Shown here in pieces: positions 6,845-15,190 of a DNA stretch of 33,127 nucleotides (its first letter is position 1; each line of letters opens with the position of its first letter). The notes below the pieces were generated by a model, which made no database searches, was not told the DNA's origin, and saw only the letters and a program-made list of their open reading frames with translations. The DNA is from Parcubacteria group bacterium GW2011_GWA2_48_9 (GTDB lineage: Bacteria; Patescibacteriota; Patescibacteriia; UBA10025), in assembly GCA_001003705.1 (NCBI GenBank), contig LCPQ01000003.1:1-33127 (forward strand). Reading direction: 5' to 3'. Position numbers and translations under genes: made by a program.

Positions 6845-9439
6845 TTATTCAGCGCCGTTGGTTGGCCCAGCCGGAGGCAGATAATTGAAGTCTAGGGACG
6901 CCGTTGCGTAGTTTTCGACCGTATCATAGGCAGTGACGGTAAGCGTATGAAAACCGGCCGTAATAGTTCTCAAATCCAAACTGGTAGCGCTAGTCGTGCT
7001 TTCAGTTATTTTAGTAGTGTCAATGCGATATTCGACACGCGCAAGTGCCCGGGGACCATCAAAAACGATGGTGACGGGTAGCGATGCAGCAGTAACTCTC
7101 TGGCCAAGTGTAGGTTTCGCAATGGTGAGAGTAGGGATGCTATCTTTGGTTCGCAAAGTACAGCTTTCATCTGGAGGGTAGGTAGTCAAGAACCCATTTG
7201 CTTCCGCCCAACGCCGTACCGGTTCTTCAAAGCGTTCAAACTGAAGGTCACGCTCCGGGTTTTCAGGGACGGGGCCGCGCGGGTTATCTTTGTCCACGTA
7301 GTACAGAATGGAGTGCACATTTTTGACTTTCTTTTCTGCAACAAACTCCTTTGGATAGTCAATAAGGCACGTGACGGGAATCCGTTTACCTGTGATCGCA
7401 TCTACCTTAATGGTTTCTTCGCCCTCAATCTCCCCTTTTAAAATGGGCTTATCCACTTGAATGAAGTCAGGCTGTTTAAATATTTCAACTGGTGTACCAT
7501 CGAGGACACCACGCATATATTCATTCCAAATAGGTGCAGCAACGATCGATCCATCTGCGCCTCTACTCATTTCTGAATTGTCGTTGTTTCCTACCCAAAC
7601 TCCCGCTGCTAATGATGGCGTATACCCAACTGTCCATGCATCGCGGAAGTCGTTTGTTGTACCAGTTTTTGCGGCGACAGGTCTGCCAGGCAGTGTTAAT
7701 TTTCCACCGGCGCCAAAAATATATGCCCGTGAGCTGTCGTCAGAGAGTATGTTGTTTAGGATACGAACTATTTTTTCATCAACAACTCGGATTTCTTGAT
7801 CTCTAAATTCGTCAAGCACCTTTCCGTCTTTATCCTCAATTTTTAGAATAGGTGTCACCGGGTGTTTAGCCCCTTCGCGTGCAAATGTAGCAAACGCAGC
7901 TACGTGGTCCAGCAATTTTACCTCCCCGCCACCTAACACTAACGCAAGTCCGTAGTTGGAAGGATCGGTGAGTGTAGAGTAGCCAAGCTCTTGAGCCATT
8001 GTAATAGCATCCTCAACTCCTACTAAGTAAAGTGTTTGCACCGCAGGGATGTTAAGTGACCCAGCAAGCGCTTTTCGCATAGTTATCGGACCATTTTCCG
8101 CAAGAGTATAGTTTTTTGGTTCGTAATCTTTCGTGTCAGTCTTGAACTTTGTTACAAGATCAAAAAGGATCGTGTCAGGTGTATAGCCTTCCTTGAAAGC
8201 TGTTAAATATACGACAGGTTTGAAGGACGATCCGGGCTGACGTGGTCGAAGCGTGACATTAACATTACCGTCGATGCTCTCATCGAAGTAGTCTTTCGAA
8301 CCGACCATGGCAAGCACTTGCCCTGTTTTAGTATCCAGAGACACAAACGCAGCGTTTGATGCCTTATACCGTGTATTTCGTTCCGCCCCGTTATTGATAG
8401 CGGCCTCAGCCACTTCCTGATGGTGGATATCTAGAGTAGTGGTTACTTTTAGTCCACCTTGTTCCACTACTTTTTCTCCGTACCTATTTGCTAGGTACTC
8501 ACGGACATAAAACACGAAATGGGGGGCGCGGATGTTCGTTTGAATCGCATGGATATCGATTTCTTCAGAAACGGCCGCATCGTACTCCTCCTGGGAAATA
8601 GAGTTGTCCTCCAGGAGAAGCTTTAAAATGTATTGCTGCCGGGCTTTCCAGTCTTCTTGGTTATTATAATAATACGTGGGTGACTGTGGAAGTGCGGCAA
8701 GTAATGCACCTTCCCCAATAGTAAGATCTTTTGCCGATTTCGCGAGGTAGGTTTGAGAGGCGGCCTCGATACCATACGCACTCGATCCGTACGGGATTTC
8801 ATTAAAATACAATCTTAAAATTTCTTCTTTCGTATACTTCCGCTCAATTTGGTATGCGAGGATGAGTTCACGAATCTTTCTGGTGTAGCTGCGCTCATTG
8901 GTTAGGATGGCGTTCTTTACGAACTGCTGGGTAATAGTTGATCCGCCACGCTGGGGGCATAACCCTCCGAAGTTACCCACTACCTCATGGCATATGCCTT
9001 TAATGATACCGGTGAGGGAGTATCCCTTGTGTGTGTAAAAATTCTTGTCTTCAACGATAATAGCTGCTTGCTTCGCGTATTCTGGAATGTCTTCAAGGTT
9101 GATTACCGTTCTTCTAATATCCCCATGCACTTCGTAAAGGAGCGTTGATCCGTCGCGAGCGTAAATCTTCGTGCTTTCCGCGAGGGACCGCTCGATGACT
9201 TTATCGGGATTAGGTAGATCACGGGAAAACCATGCAAAAAGTCCGACAAACCCAATTCCTCCTAGTAGTAGGAGGATGATGAGAATGGGAAACCAATTAG
9301 CGGCAAGACGCCGGAGTAGTGTACGCTGCTTCGAGTCTGATGAGCGTCGGAACCAGGAAAATCCTTTACGTGGAGTTCGCATATCCTTCCAGGTTTTCCC
9401 TAATGATGGCCGCTTGGGACGCAAGCGAGGGATTGGCAT
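6845..9439 (-). CDS. Bifunctional class A penicillin-binding protein (transglycosylase/transpeptidase)
   Basis: An 864-residue cell wall synthase. A basic cytoplasmic tail (1-48) precedes one membrane span (about 50-71). The GT51 domain has EDKNFYTHKG (catalytic Glu130), RGGSTITQQFVKN (165-177) and EILRLYFNEIPYG. The transpeptidase domain has the serine tetrad SSFK (404-407), SLN (461-463) and KTGTT (591-595). After about residue 750 comes a beta-rich, Ig-like module (TLTIAKPTLGQRV to LDFNYLPP), as in PBP1C-type or surface-bound homologues. It polymerises and cross-links peptidoglycan outside the membrane. It starts 7 bases after the ROK kinase stop, so the two probably form an operon, and it converges on dnaN. 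Subclass (PBP1A or PBP1C-like) is uncertain. Confidence 0.93.
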   Translation of the reverse strand: MPIPRLRPKRPSLGKTWKDMRTPRKGFSWFRRSSDSKQRTLLRRLAANWFPILIILLLLGGIGFVGLFAWFSRDLPNPDKVIERSLAESTKIYARDGSTLLYEVHGDIRRTVINLEDIPEYAKQAAIIVEDKNFYTHKGYSLTGIIKGICHEVVGNFGGLCPQRGGSTITQQFVKNAILTNERSYTRKIRELILAYQIERKYTKEEILRLYFNEIPYGSSAYGIEAASQTYLAKSAKDLTIGEGALLAALPQSPTYYYNNQEDWKARQQYILKLLLEDNSISQEEYDAAVSEEIDIHAIQTNIRAPHFVFYVREYLANRYGEKVVEQGGLKVTTTLDIHHQEVAEAAINNGAERNTRYKASNAAFVSLDTKTGQVLAMVGSKDYFDESIDGNVNVTLRPRQPGSSFKPVVYLTAFKEGYTPDTILFDLVTKFKTDTKDYEPKNYTLAENGPITMRKALAGSLNIPAVQTLYLVGVEDAITMAQELGYSTLTDPSNYGLALVLGGGEVKLLDHVAAFATFAREGAKHPVTPILKIEDKDGKVLDEFRDQEIRVVDEKIVRILNNILSDDSSRAYIFGAGGKLTLPGRPVAAKTGTTNDFRDAWTVGYTPSLAAGVWVGNNDNSEMSRGADGSIVAAPIWNEYMRGVLDGTPVEIFKQPDFIQVDKPILKGEIEGEETIKVDAITGKRIPVTCLIDYPKEFVAEKKVKNVHSILYYVDKDNPRGPVPENPERDLQFERFEEPVRRWAEANGFLTTYPPDESCTLRTKDSIPTLTIAKPTLGQRVTAASLPVTIVFDGPRALARVEYRIDTTKITESTTSATSLDLRTITAGFHTLTVTAYDTVENYATASLDFNYLPPAGPTNGAE

Positions 9440-9446
9440 AGTATGC

Positions 9447-10355
9447 TTAGAAAGTGAGATGGTGTATAGGGTCGGTCAAGAGCGCCGCACCTCGAATATT
9501 CGTTTCTTCGGGGTCATTAATACGTTTTACACTGGTTCGGGTAACAGGTAGGCCTCGGCGGCGGGAGTGCATTTCCTTAATACCGTCTCGAATTAATCCG
9601 GGAATTCTCGTAAGTCCTCCGCCGACACCAATGTATGAAGGACCATAAACGGCAATGATATTTGCGAGACCGATACCGAGTGATCGTACCATAACCCGAT
9701 AAATATACTTTGCGGAACGGTCGTATGGAAGACGCTCTTGAATTTCATATGTCGATCTTTGCTTACCGCTTTTTTGTGCGTACATTCGCACCATACCCCA
9801 TCCGCCAGCGAGGACATCAAGGTGGCCACGGTGTCCGCAACTGCAACGCACTGTAGATGATGCATCGATAGTTGTGTGCCCGATTTCCGCAACCCACCCC
9901 TGGTCTCCATGGTAGAGCTTGCGACCTATAACGAGTCCAGCCCCGACGCCACTCCCGAGCGTCAAACCGACAACCGTGTGGTACCGTTTTCCGTCGCGAA
10001 GCGCGACACCCAAGGCAAAGGCATTCGCGTCGTTGCCCAGTGCGACACGCTTATGAAATTTCCTAGAGACAATCCGGGCAAGGGGAACATTGTGCCATTG
10101 TGGCGGGAGTTTATCAGCGGTATGCGAAATGCCACGCCGCCAGTCCACCGATCCGATGATACCGATCCCGATTCGTTGGTAGGAGGCGCGTGGATAGGTG
10201 GAGATTGCGGCAAGTAGGTTCTCTATGACAGCGTTTTTCCCTTTGTGCATTTCTGTGAGTAGGGTATGCCGCAGAACTACCTGCCCATTCGGTAGGAGGA
10301 GGCCGGCGGTGATTTTTGTAGCTCCGATATCGATACCAAGTAGGGCAGATGCCAT
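9447..10355 (-). CDS. ROK-family sugar kinase (glucokinase-like) with variant zinc motif
   Basis: A 302-residue ROK protein without a DNA-binding N-terminus, hence a kinase type rather than a repressor. It shows the ATP loop DIGATK (9-14), GNDANAFALG with the catalytic Asp109, LTLGSGVGAG (131-140), EIGH (157-160) and the zinc region CSCGHRGHLD (171-180). The family consensus is C-x-C-G-x-x-G-C-x-(E/N); here the third Cys is His178. Likely substrate is glucose or a related hexose, giving the 6-phosphate. In context it could phosphorylate glucose released by the GH15/GH57 enzymes in the nearby operon, but this is inference; N-acetylhexosamine is another option. It heads a two-gene operon with the penicillin-binding protein. 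Confidence 0.85.
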   Translation of the reverse strand: MASALLGIDIGATKITAGLLLPNGQVVLRHTLLTEMHKGKNAVIENLLAAISTYPRASYQRIGIGIIGSVDWRRGISHTADKLPPQWHNVPLARIVSRKFHKRVALGNDANAFALGVALRDGKRYHTVVGLTLGSGVGAGLVIGRKLYHGDQGWVAEIGHTTIDASSTVRCSCGHRGHLDVLAGGWGMVRMYAQKSGKQRSTYEIQERLPYDRSAKYIYRVMVRSLGIGLANIIAVYGPSYIGVGGGLTRIPGLIRDGIKEMHSRRRGLPVTRTSVKRINDPEETNIRGAALLTDPIHHLTF

Positions 10356-10370
10356 AGGTCGTATAATGGT

Positions 10371-10379
10371 ATTATAGCA
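10371..10379 (-). promoter_or_regulatory. Extended -10 promoter of the ROK kinase gene
   Basis: On the minus strand TGC directly precedes a perfect TATAAT (10371-10376). No good -35 is seen. The predicted transcription start is near 10364, so the leader to ATG 10355 would be only about 9 bases, too short for a normal Shine-Dalgarno. Confidence 0.45.
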
Positions 10380-10410
10380 GACAATTCGCTATACTTGTTG
10401 GTGGTAACTT

Positions 10411-11619
10411 ATGACGAAACACACACACTCTCTCTCTAGCAATGTTGACGAACTCCTTGGACGGGGAGTCGCTCAAATAATCGTGCGAGAGAGTGTAGCA
10501 GAAAAACTCTCCACAGGCAAAAAATTGCGCATCAAACTTGGGGTTGATCCGACAGCACCTCATTTACATCTTGGTCATGCAGTTATTTTACGAAAAATGC
10601 GCGCCTTTCAAGAACGCGGCCACAAGGTCATTTTTCTCGTGGGTGATTTTACCGCGCGTATTGGTGATCCCACAGATCAACAGAACGCCCGTAAACAATT
10701 GACTGAACAAGATGTTGCCCGCAATATGGCTTCATATGTATCAGAGGCAGGAAAGATTCTTGACATAAAAAAAACTGAAATACGCTACAATAGCGAATGG
10801 CTGCAGCGGATGGACTTCGCGGAGATTTTTGATCTTACGTCACTATTCTCTGTCCAGCGGATGCTCGAACGCGATATGTTTGAAAAACGCATGAAACAGG
10901 GACACCCGATCTGGCTCCATGAATTTCTCTACCCGGTCATGCAGGGGTATGATTCCGTAGCATTAAAAGCAGACCTCGAGTTCGGCGGTACTGATCAAAC
11001 GTTCAATGTACTCGCGGCACGCACTATTCAGCCGCATTACTCCCAGGATCCACAGGATATTATAACTTTTGAACTTCTCGAGGGAACTGATGGGAAACGG
11101 AAAATGAGCATGAGTATAGGAAATACAATTAACCTCGTAGATTCACCTGATGAAATGTACGGAAAAACGATGGCTATTCCGGATACGTTGATAGTACGTT
11201 ACTTTCTTCTGGCAACCGATGTGCCGGAACGAGAAATCAGCCAGTTTGAACAGGAGATGAAAAAAGGCGCGAATCCGAAAAAATACAAAGAACGTCTTGC
11301 AACTGAACTGGTAACGATATACCACGGAAAGTCGCATGCGATTCGGGCTGCTGCTGCTTTTACTAAAGTCTTTAAAGATAAGAAAATACCAGATGTCATC
11401 CCCGAAAAAGCCGTGCACGATTCGTCGTATCAACTCATTGACTTTCTGGTAGCATTAAAACTTACACCATCAAAGAGTGAGGCGCGCAGGTTAATTCAAC
11501 AGGGAGCTGTCTCTGTAGACAGCAAAGTCATGAATAACTGGCAGGCAACAGTTACAGTGAGAAGTGGCATGATAGTGAAGGTTGGAAAAAGAAAGTTTGT
11601 AAAGGTACAAAAAGTCTAG
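10411..11619 (+). CDS. tyrS: Tyrosyl-tRNA synthetase
   Basis: A 402-residue class I synthetase of the TyrS type. It has GVDPTAPHLHLGH with the HIGH-type HLGH at 53-56, the tyrosine-pocket segment LYPVMQGYDSVALKADLEFGG (173-193, split by the conserved Q-x-x-D), GTDQTFN, and the KMSMS loop (231-235). The C-terminal 70 residues are an S4 RNA-binding domain (LTPSKSEARRLIQQGAVSVD). The order matches the longer TyrS class (about 400 residues). It diverges from the ROK kinase; a TATACT at 10390-10395 may be its -10, with a leader below 10 bases. It is followed by a clear terminator hairpin. Confidence 0.96.
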   Translation: MTKHTHSLSSNVDELLGRGVAQIIVRESVAEKLSTGKKLRIKLGVDPTAPHLHLGHAVILRKMRAFQERGHKVIFLVGDFTARIGDPTDQQNARKQLTEQDVARNMASYVSEAGKILDIKKTEIRYNSEWLQRMDFAEIFDLTSLFSVQRMLERDMFEKRMKQGHPIWLHEFLYPVMQGYDSVALKADLEFGGTDQTFNVLAARTIQPHYSQDPQDIITFELLEGTDGKRKMSMSIGNTINLVDSPDEMYGKTMAIPDTLIVRYFLLATDVPEREISQFEQEMKKGANPKKYKERLATELVTIYHGKSHAIRAAAAFTKVFKDKKIPDVIPEKAVHDSSYQLIDFLVALKLTPSKSEARRLIQQGAVSVDSKVMNNWQATVTVRSGMIVKVGKRKFVKVQKV

Positions 11620-11670
11620 CTCCGGCAGGCTATGCGGCAGGAGCCTACGTGCCCATGACGTAGTTTTTTA
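11619..11670. terminator. Bidirectional terminator between tyrS and the alpha-glucan operon
   Basis: Two hairpins are adjacent. CTACGT (11645-11650) pairs with ACGTAG (11658-11663) across a 7-base loop and is followed by TTTTTT, a good intrinsic terminator for tyrS. GCTCC (11619-11623) pairs with GGAGC (11640-11644), and on the minus strand is followed by TAGACTTTTT, which could end the long minus-strand operon. Confidence 0.65.
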
Positions 11671-11808
11671 TTTTCCAAACAGCAGGGCGATAATGAAGGC
11701 AAGTGCTGTCGTTACTGCCGCCAGCAGCATGACGCCGAGGGAGATTTTTGTCGACGTCGACACTTCTGTGGCAACCTCTGTTTCGACCTGCAACTTCTGT
11801 GGTGGCAT
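11668..11808 (-). CDS. Small single-span membrane protein, 46 residues, function unknown
   Basis: ATG 11808 to TAA 11668, 14 bases after the GalT-like gene stop and on the same strand. The protein has a polar, Glu/Thr-rich start (MPPQKLQVETEVATEVSTST) and one strongly hydrophobic stretch (residues 24-44) ending LLFGK. This looks like a genuine tail-anchored or single-span peptide rather than noise: hydrophobicity is concentrated in one run of about 20 residues and it fills the gap up to the terminator. I do not recognise a family. It would be the last gene of the alpha-glucan operon. It could also be a chance frame. Confidence 0.45.
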   Translation of the reverse strand: MPPQKLQVETEVATEVSTSTKISLGVMLLAAVTTALAFIIALLFGK

Positions 11809-11822
11809 AGATGTTTAACTGA

Positions 11823-12773
11823 TTATTTTTTTGATTGGAATTTTTTTCGAAAATACGCCGCGGCTTCTTCAGGTGATACCGTATTGATGATCAGCCGTGA
11901 GCCGAGTTCTACCCCAGCCCAGATATCACGACGTGGACAGATGCGCAAGTAGAGATGCTCATCCTGGTCCGTTACCGCCTGATGCAAGTAGTAATTGTAG
12001 GGGAGGTTCATCCTATTGACTTCACTAATGATACTTTTCAATGTGGTTGCCAGTGATAGCACTTCAGGCTCACGCATTTGTGTGATGTTATCAATATGGC
12101 GCCGGGGGATGATCCACGTCTCGTAGTTGTAGGATGAAGCGTATGGTGTAAAAGCCACAATGTGATCATCCTGGTAGACTTTTCGTGGTCCCCTGACTTC
12201 TTTCAGAATTAAATCGCAGTAATAGCACGATCCATGGGTAATACGGTATTCTTGTGCTTTCGTGAGCTTGTCGACAATATGGGGAGATAGGAACGATGTA
12301 GCGAATATTTGCGAGTGGGCGTGGACAAGTGATGCCCCTGCTTTTCCACCGTGATTTTTGAAGATAAGGATATAAATAATCTTTTTATCCTTCATGAGTT
12401 CGCGGGTTCTGTGCACATACGTATCGAAGAGCCGTGCTATGTGTCCGACAGAGAAATCGGCAAGTTCCTTGTTATGATGAGGTGTCTCAATAATAACCTC
12501 CTGATGGCCGTATGCCCTCGGGTTTTTCCAGCTCACTACGGGGAAAATGTTTTTAATAACCTTGATTTCCCATCTGTCACCCGGCCCGACCTGAAAGAGT
12601 GCTGGTTGAGAAGGCTTTTCAACCTCGCGACAAAATGGGCAATCCTTTGATTTTACCGGTGTTTCATGGTCATGGGTGATGTCGTGCGGGCGCTGACTGC
12701 GTTTGGGCGCAATAATCACAAACCGGTCGTGAATATAGTCTTTCCGTACCTCGCTTTTTTCCTGTTGTGGCAT
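11823..12773 (-). CDS. GalT-like hexose-1-phosphate nucleotidylyltransferase (HIT superfamily)
   Basis: A 316-residue protein of the galactose-1-phosphate uridylyltransferase family. It keeps the metal-site CPFC (45-48), a second CYYC (183-186), the active-site segment LVHAHSQIFA (149-158), and the second-half region YNYETWIIPRRHIDNI. Family enzymes form a covalent nucleotidyl-His intermediate at the second His of H-P-H-x-Q; here it is H-A-H-S-Q, so the nucleophile His153 is kept and Pro is Ala. The strict GalT reaction swaps UMP between UDP-glucose and galactose-1-phosphate; related members act as ADP-glucose phosphorylases. In an operon with two glycogen synthases, a role in making or salvaging NDP-glucose is plausible but inferred. 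It starts 9 bases after glgA copy 1. Confidence 0.85.
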   Translation of the reverse strand: MPQQEKSEVRKDYIHDRFVIIAPKRSQRPHDITHDHETPVKSKDCPFCREVEKPSQPALFQVGPGDRWEIKVIKNIFPVVSWKNPRAYGHQEVIIETPHHNKELADFSVGHIARLFDTYVHRTRELMKDKKIIYILIFKNHGGKAGASLVHAHSQIFATSFLSPHIVDKLTKAQEYRITHGSCYYCDLILKEVRGPRKVYQDDHIVAFTPYASSYNYETWIIPRRHIDNITQMREPEVLSLATTLKSIISEVNRMNLPYNYYLHQAVTDQDEHLYLRICPRRDIWAGVELGSRLIINTVSPEEAAAYFRKKFQSKK

Positions 12774-12782
12774 AGTATGATG

Positions 12783-14222
12783 TTACGTACGAGAGAGCAT
12801 TGAGCTATACAGTGCGGCGTATTTGCGTGACGACTCTTCCCACGAGAAGTTTTTTTTCATAATGCGCTGACATATAGTATGCCATACCTTCTTGTTTTGA
12901 AAAAGCGCTACCGCGTCCCTCACGGCGTTTAGAAGTGCTTCAGGAGTGGGGGCATCGAATACAAAGCCGTCACCAGTCGAACCATTTTGACCGATGGGTT
13001 CGACCGTATCTTTCAAACCACCCGTTGCACGTACGATTGGCACGGTGCCGTATCGCATTGCTATCAGTTGTCCCAAGCCGCAAGGTTCAAACCGTGAGGG
13101 CATGAGAAACATATCAGCCCCTGCGTATATCTTTTGTGCAAGCTCCGCATCGAAAGTTATCGAAACATGCATGGCATGCGGGAATTGCTTTGCCAGTTCG
13201 CGCAAGGATTGTTCGATCTCCGGGTAGCCCGTACCGAGCACGATTAACTGTAACCCATGCTTGAAAAGTCTCTTACCCAGTTTGGTGGTAAGGTCGATAC
13301 CTTTTTGATCGGTAAGCCGGCTGACTAGTCCAATGAGCGGTAGTGAGGGATCAAGGGGCAGTTTACAGAGTTTTTGCAGTACGCTTTTGTTTTTCTCTTT
13401 TCTTTCAATGGTGTTTATGGAGTAGTTTTCTCTTATCTGTGGGTCGGTCTCTGGGTTAAATCGCTCATAATCAATACCATTCACGATACCAGCTAAATGT
13501 TTTTCGCGTTTTGCGAGTACTGTTTCTAGTCCGGCTCCGTATTCAGAGGTGAGAATCTCTTGTGCGTAGGTTGGGCTGACTGTGTTGATGGCATCAGCTG
13601 TCAGTATTCCCTGACGGAGGAAATTTGCTTTACCGTCGTTTTGCTGAAGTGCCACCTGTGGATCAATCATAAGAAAACGCCATATTTCATCATCGGATGC
13701 TATTCCCTGCATCGCAAGGTTGTGAATGGTGAGAAGTGTTTTTGGCGTTTTTCCGCCGCTCTTGATTTTAGAAGTTGTGAGCAATATTGGGATCCACGAT
13801 GATTGCCAGTCATGGCAGTGTATGATATCAATCGGCCACCTCGCAGTTTCAAGTAAAGCCATCACTGCACGATTAAAGAAAGCAAACCGCGTAGTCTCAG
13901 AGACGATATCAGATGGTGGGTAGATACCATCTTGGCTCAGTAGTGCATCATGTTCTATGAGGAAGAGTGGTACCGAAGAATGAGGCAATTGCGCTTCATG
14001 AACGTGAACCAGCTCTCTGCCTCCGTTCCAAGGGACTGTAAGGTTTGGAAATGGGGTCGTATGCGGGATGGAAGAGAGGTCAATAACCCCGTATTTCGGC
14101 AGTATAACGCGCGTCGCGACTCCGATTTTTGATAATGCAATAGGGAGTGCACCAACAACATCGGCGAGCCCCCCCACTTTAGCTATTGGGGCTACTTCTG
14201 AAGCGATAAATACTACCTCCAT
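12783..14222 (-). CDS. glgA: Glycogen/starch synthase, GT5 family (copy 1)
   Basis: A 479-residue GlgA-type synthase that transfers glucose from ADP- (or UDP-) glucose to the non-reducing end of alpha-1,4-glucan. It begins MEVVFIASEVAPIAKVGGLA with the donor-binding K-x-GG-L (Lys15) and ends with the GT-B signature FEPCGLGQLIAMRYG followed by PIVRATGGLKDTV. ILVNGIDYERFNPE-type text (GIVNGIDYERFNPETD) is also typical. Length is normal. Its first 10 bases overlap the end of the kinase-fold gene and the GalT-like gene follows 9 bases later. A second, clearly different GlgA is encoded in the same operon (17801-19285). Confidence 0.94.
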   Translation of the reverse strand: MEVVFIASEVAPIAKVGGLADVVGALPIALSKIGVATRVILPKYGVIDLSSIPHTTPFPNLTVPWNGGRELVHVHEAQLPHSSVPLFLIEHDALLSQDGIYPPSDIVSETTRFAFFNRAVMALLETARWPIDIIHCHDWQSSWIPILLTTSKIKSGGKTPKTLLTIHNLAMQGIASDDEIWRFLMIDPQVALQQNDGKANFLRQGILTADAINTVSPTYAQEILTSEYGAGLETVLAKREKHLAGIVNGIDYERFNPETDPQIRENYSINTIERKEKNKSVLQKLCKLPLDPSLPLIGLVSRLTDQKGIDLTTKLGKRLFKHGLQLIVLGTGYPEIEQSLRELAKQFPHAMHVSITFDAELAQKIYAGADMFLMPSRFEPCGLGQLIAMRYGTVPIVRATGGLKDTVEPIGQNGSTGDGFVFDAPTPEALLNAVRDAVALFQNKKVWHTICQRIMKKNFSWEESSRKYAALYSSMLSRT

Positions 14223-15190
14223 AAAGTCCGTAAAATAAATGAGCGGGAGAATCTATATAGTGCTCTCATATCGTGTTTCAGAGGGTAAAAATGTGAACTG
14301 ATAACATTAAAAACGGATTGGATCAGGACTTCTAATTCCCATTGTTTTTCAAACTCATTAATTACGACATGTTTTTTTACCGCTGTATACAATGCTTCCT
14401 GCCAGTTTGAATGTTGTGATGCGCGCATCCAGAGTACCACGTAATCATGCACTGCATGCCCAAGGCCGATATTTTCCCAATCAATAAGTCGCATCTGGTC
14501 GTTATGCTGTTTTATAAAATGTACACCGTAGGGCTCCTGATGCACCAATATATTAGACACCTTGTTATATATGTTTCCGTGGAGTGTAAAATATTTCTGC
14601 AGCTGTAACGATGTTTGCGGACGGACAAGCCTGTCTATAAGTTTCCAATGAGGCTTCATAAACGCAAGTAGTTGGTTTGAAAATTGTGGATGATAAAGGA
14701 GGCGCTTGAATGTGGCGGGGAGATCAGCGGTGGGAATTGCCTGCAGTGCAGAGAAAAGATGCACGATCCACCGGAGGCGTTTTTGGGTGAAAAACGAATC
14801 CCGGATACATATGTTACCGTCTTTGACGTTTTGGGGTGTTCCCCAGATGTACTCGCGAATGTACCATGCGCGAGGAGTGAGTCCTGAAGCAAATATGTGT
14901 GGAGCAGCTTTTCGCACAATAGTGTGACGCGAATGAGCCAAAAATCGAAGAAAAAGGATTTCGCGCTGGAATTTTTCATTAGTCAAGAAGTCCACCGTCG
15001 ACGTGAACAGGCATATTTTTACTAAACACCGTTTACGGCGAAAGTATCCTTCCGCAACGTAGTATCGAGGTCCAGTTTCAATAACATGCTCTATGTGTAT
15101 GCGGTAACGGTGGATAAGATCCGTTGCGAAGCGCTCGGCAGTTTTTAATCGGTATTTTTTAAGTTGTCGAGTCGCGTGGAATACACTCAT
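14213..15190 (-). CDS. Aminoglycoside-phosphotransferase-fold protein with altered catalytic loop
   Basis: A 325-residue protein with kinase-like landmarks of the APH/choline kinase fold: a beta-3 Lys in CLVKICLF (Lys58), a helix Glu in FQREILFLRF (Glu77), a hinge-like REYIWG (112-117), the catalytic-loop region FTLHGNIYNKVSNILV (201-216) and the metal Asp in LIDWENIGLG (Asp237). APH enzymes have HGD-x4-N at the loop; here it is HGN-x6-N, so the catalytic Asp is Asn206 and the loop is two residues longer. The protein could be a pseudokinase or an unusual kinase; maltokinase, an APH relative that makes maltose-1-phosphate, is a tempting analogue given glgA and GH57 neighbours, but I cannot show it. 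The start overlaps the GH57 copy 1 stop as ATGA, and its end overlaps glgA copy 1. Confidence 0.65.
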   Translation of the reverse strand: MSVFHATRQLKKYRLKTAERFATDLIHRYRIHIEHVIETGPRYYVAEGYFRRKRCLVKICLFTSTVDFLTNEKFQREILFLRFLAHSRHTIVRKAAPHIFASGLTPRAWYIREYIWGTPQNVKDGNICIRDSFFTQKRLRWIVHLFSALQAIPTADLPATFKRLLYHPQFSNQLLAFMKPHWKLIDRLVRPQTSLQLQKYFTLHGNIYNKVSNILVHQEPYGVHFIKQHNDQMRLIDWENIGLGHAVHDYVVLWMRASQHSNWQEALYTAVKKHVVINEFEKQWELEVLIQSVFNVISSHFYPLKHDMRALYRFSRSFILRTLWR

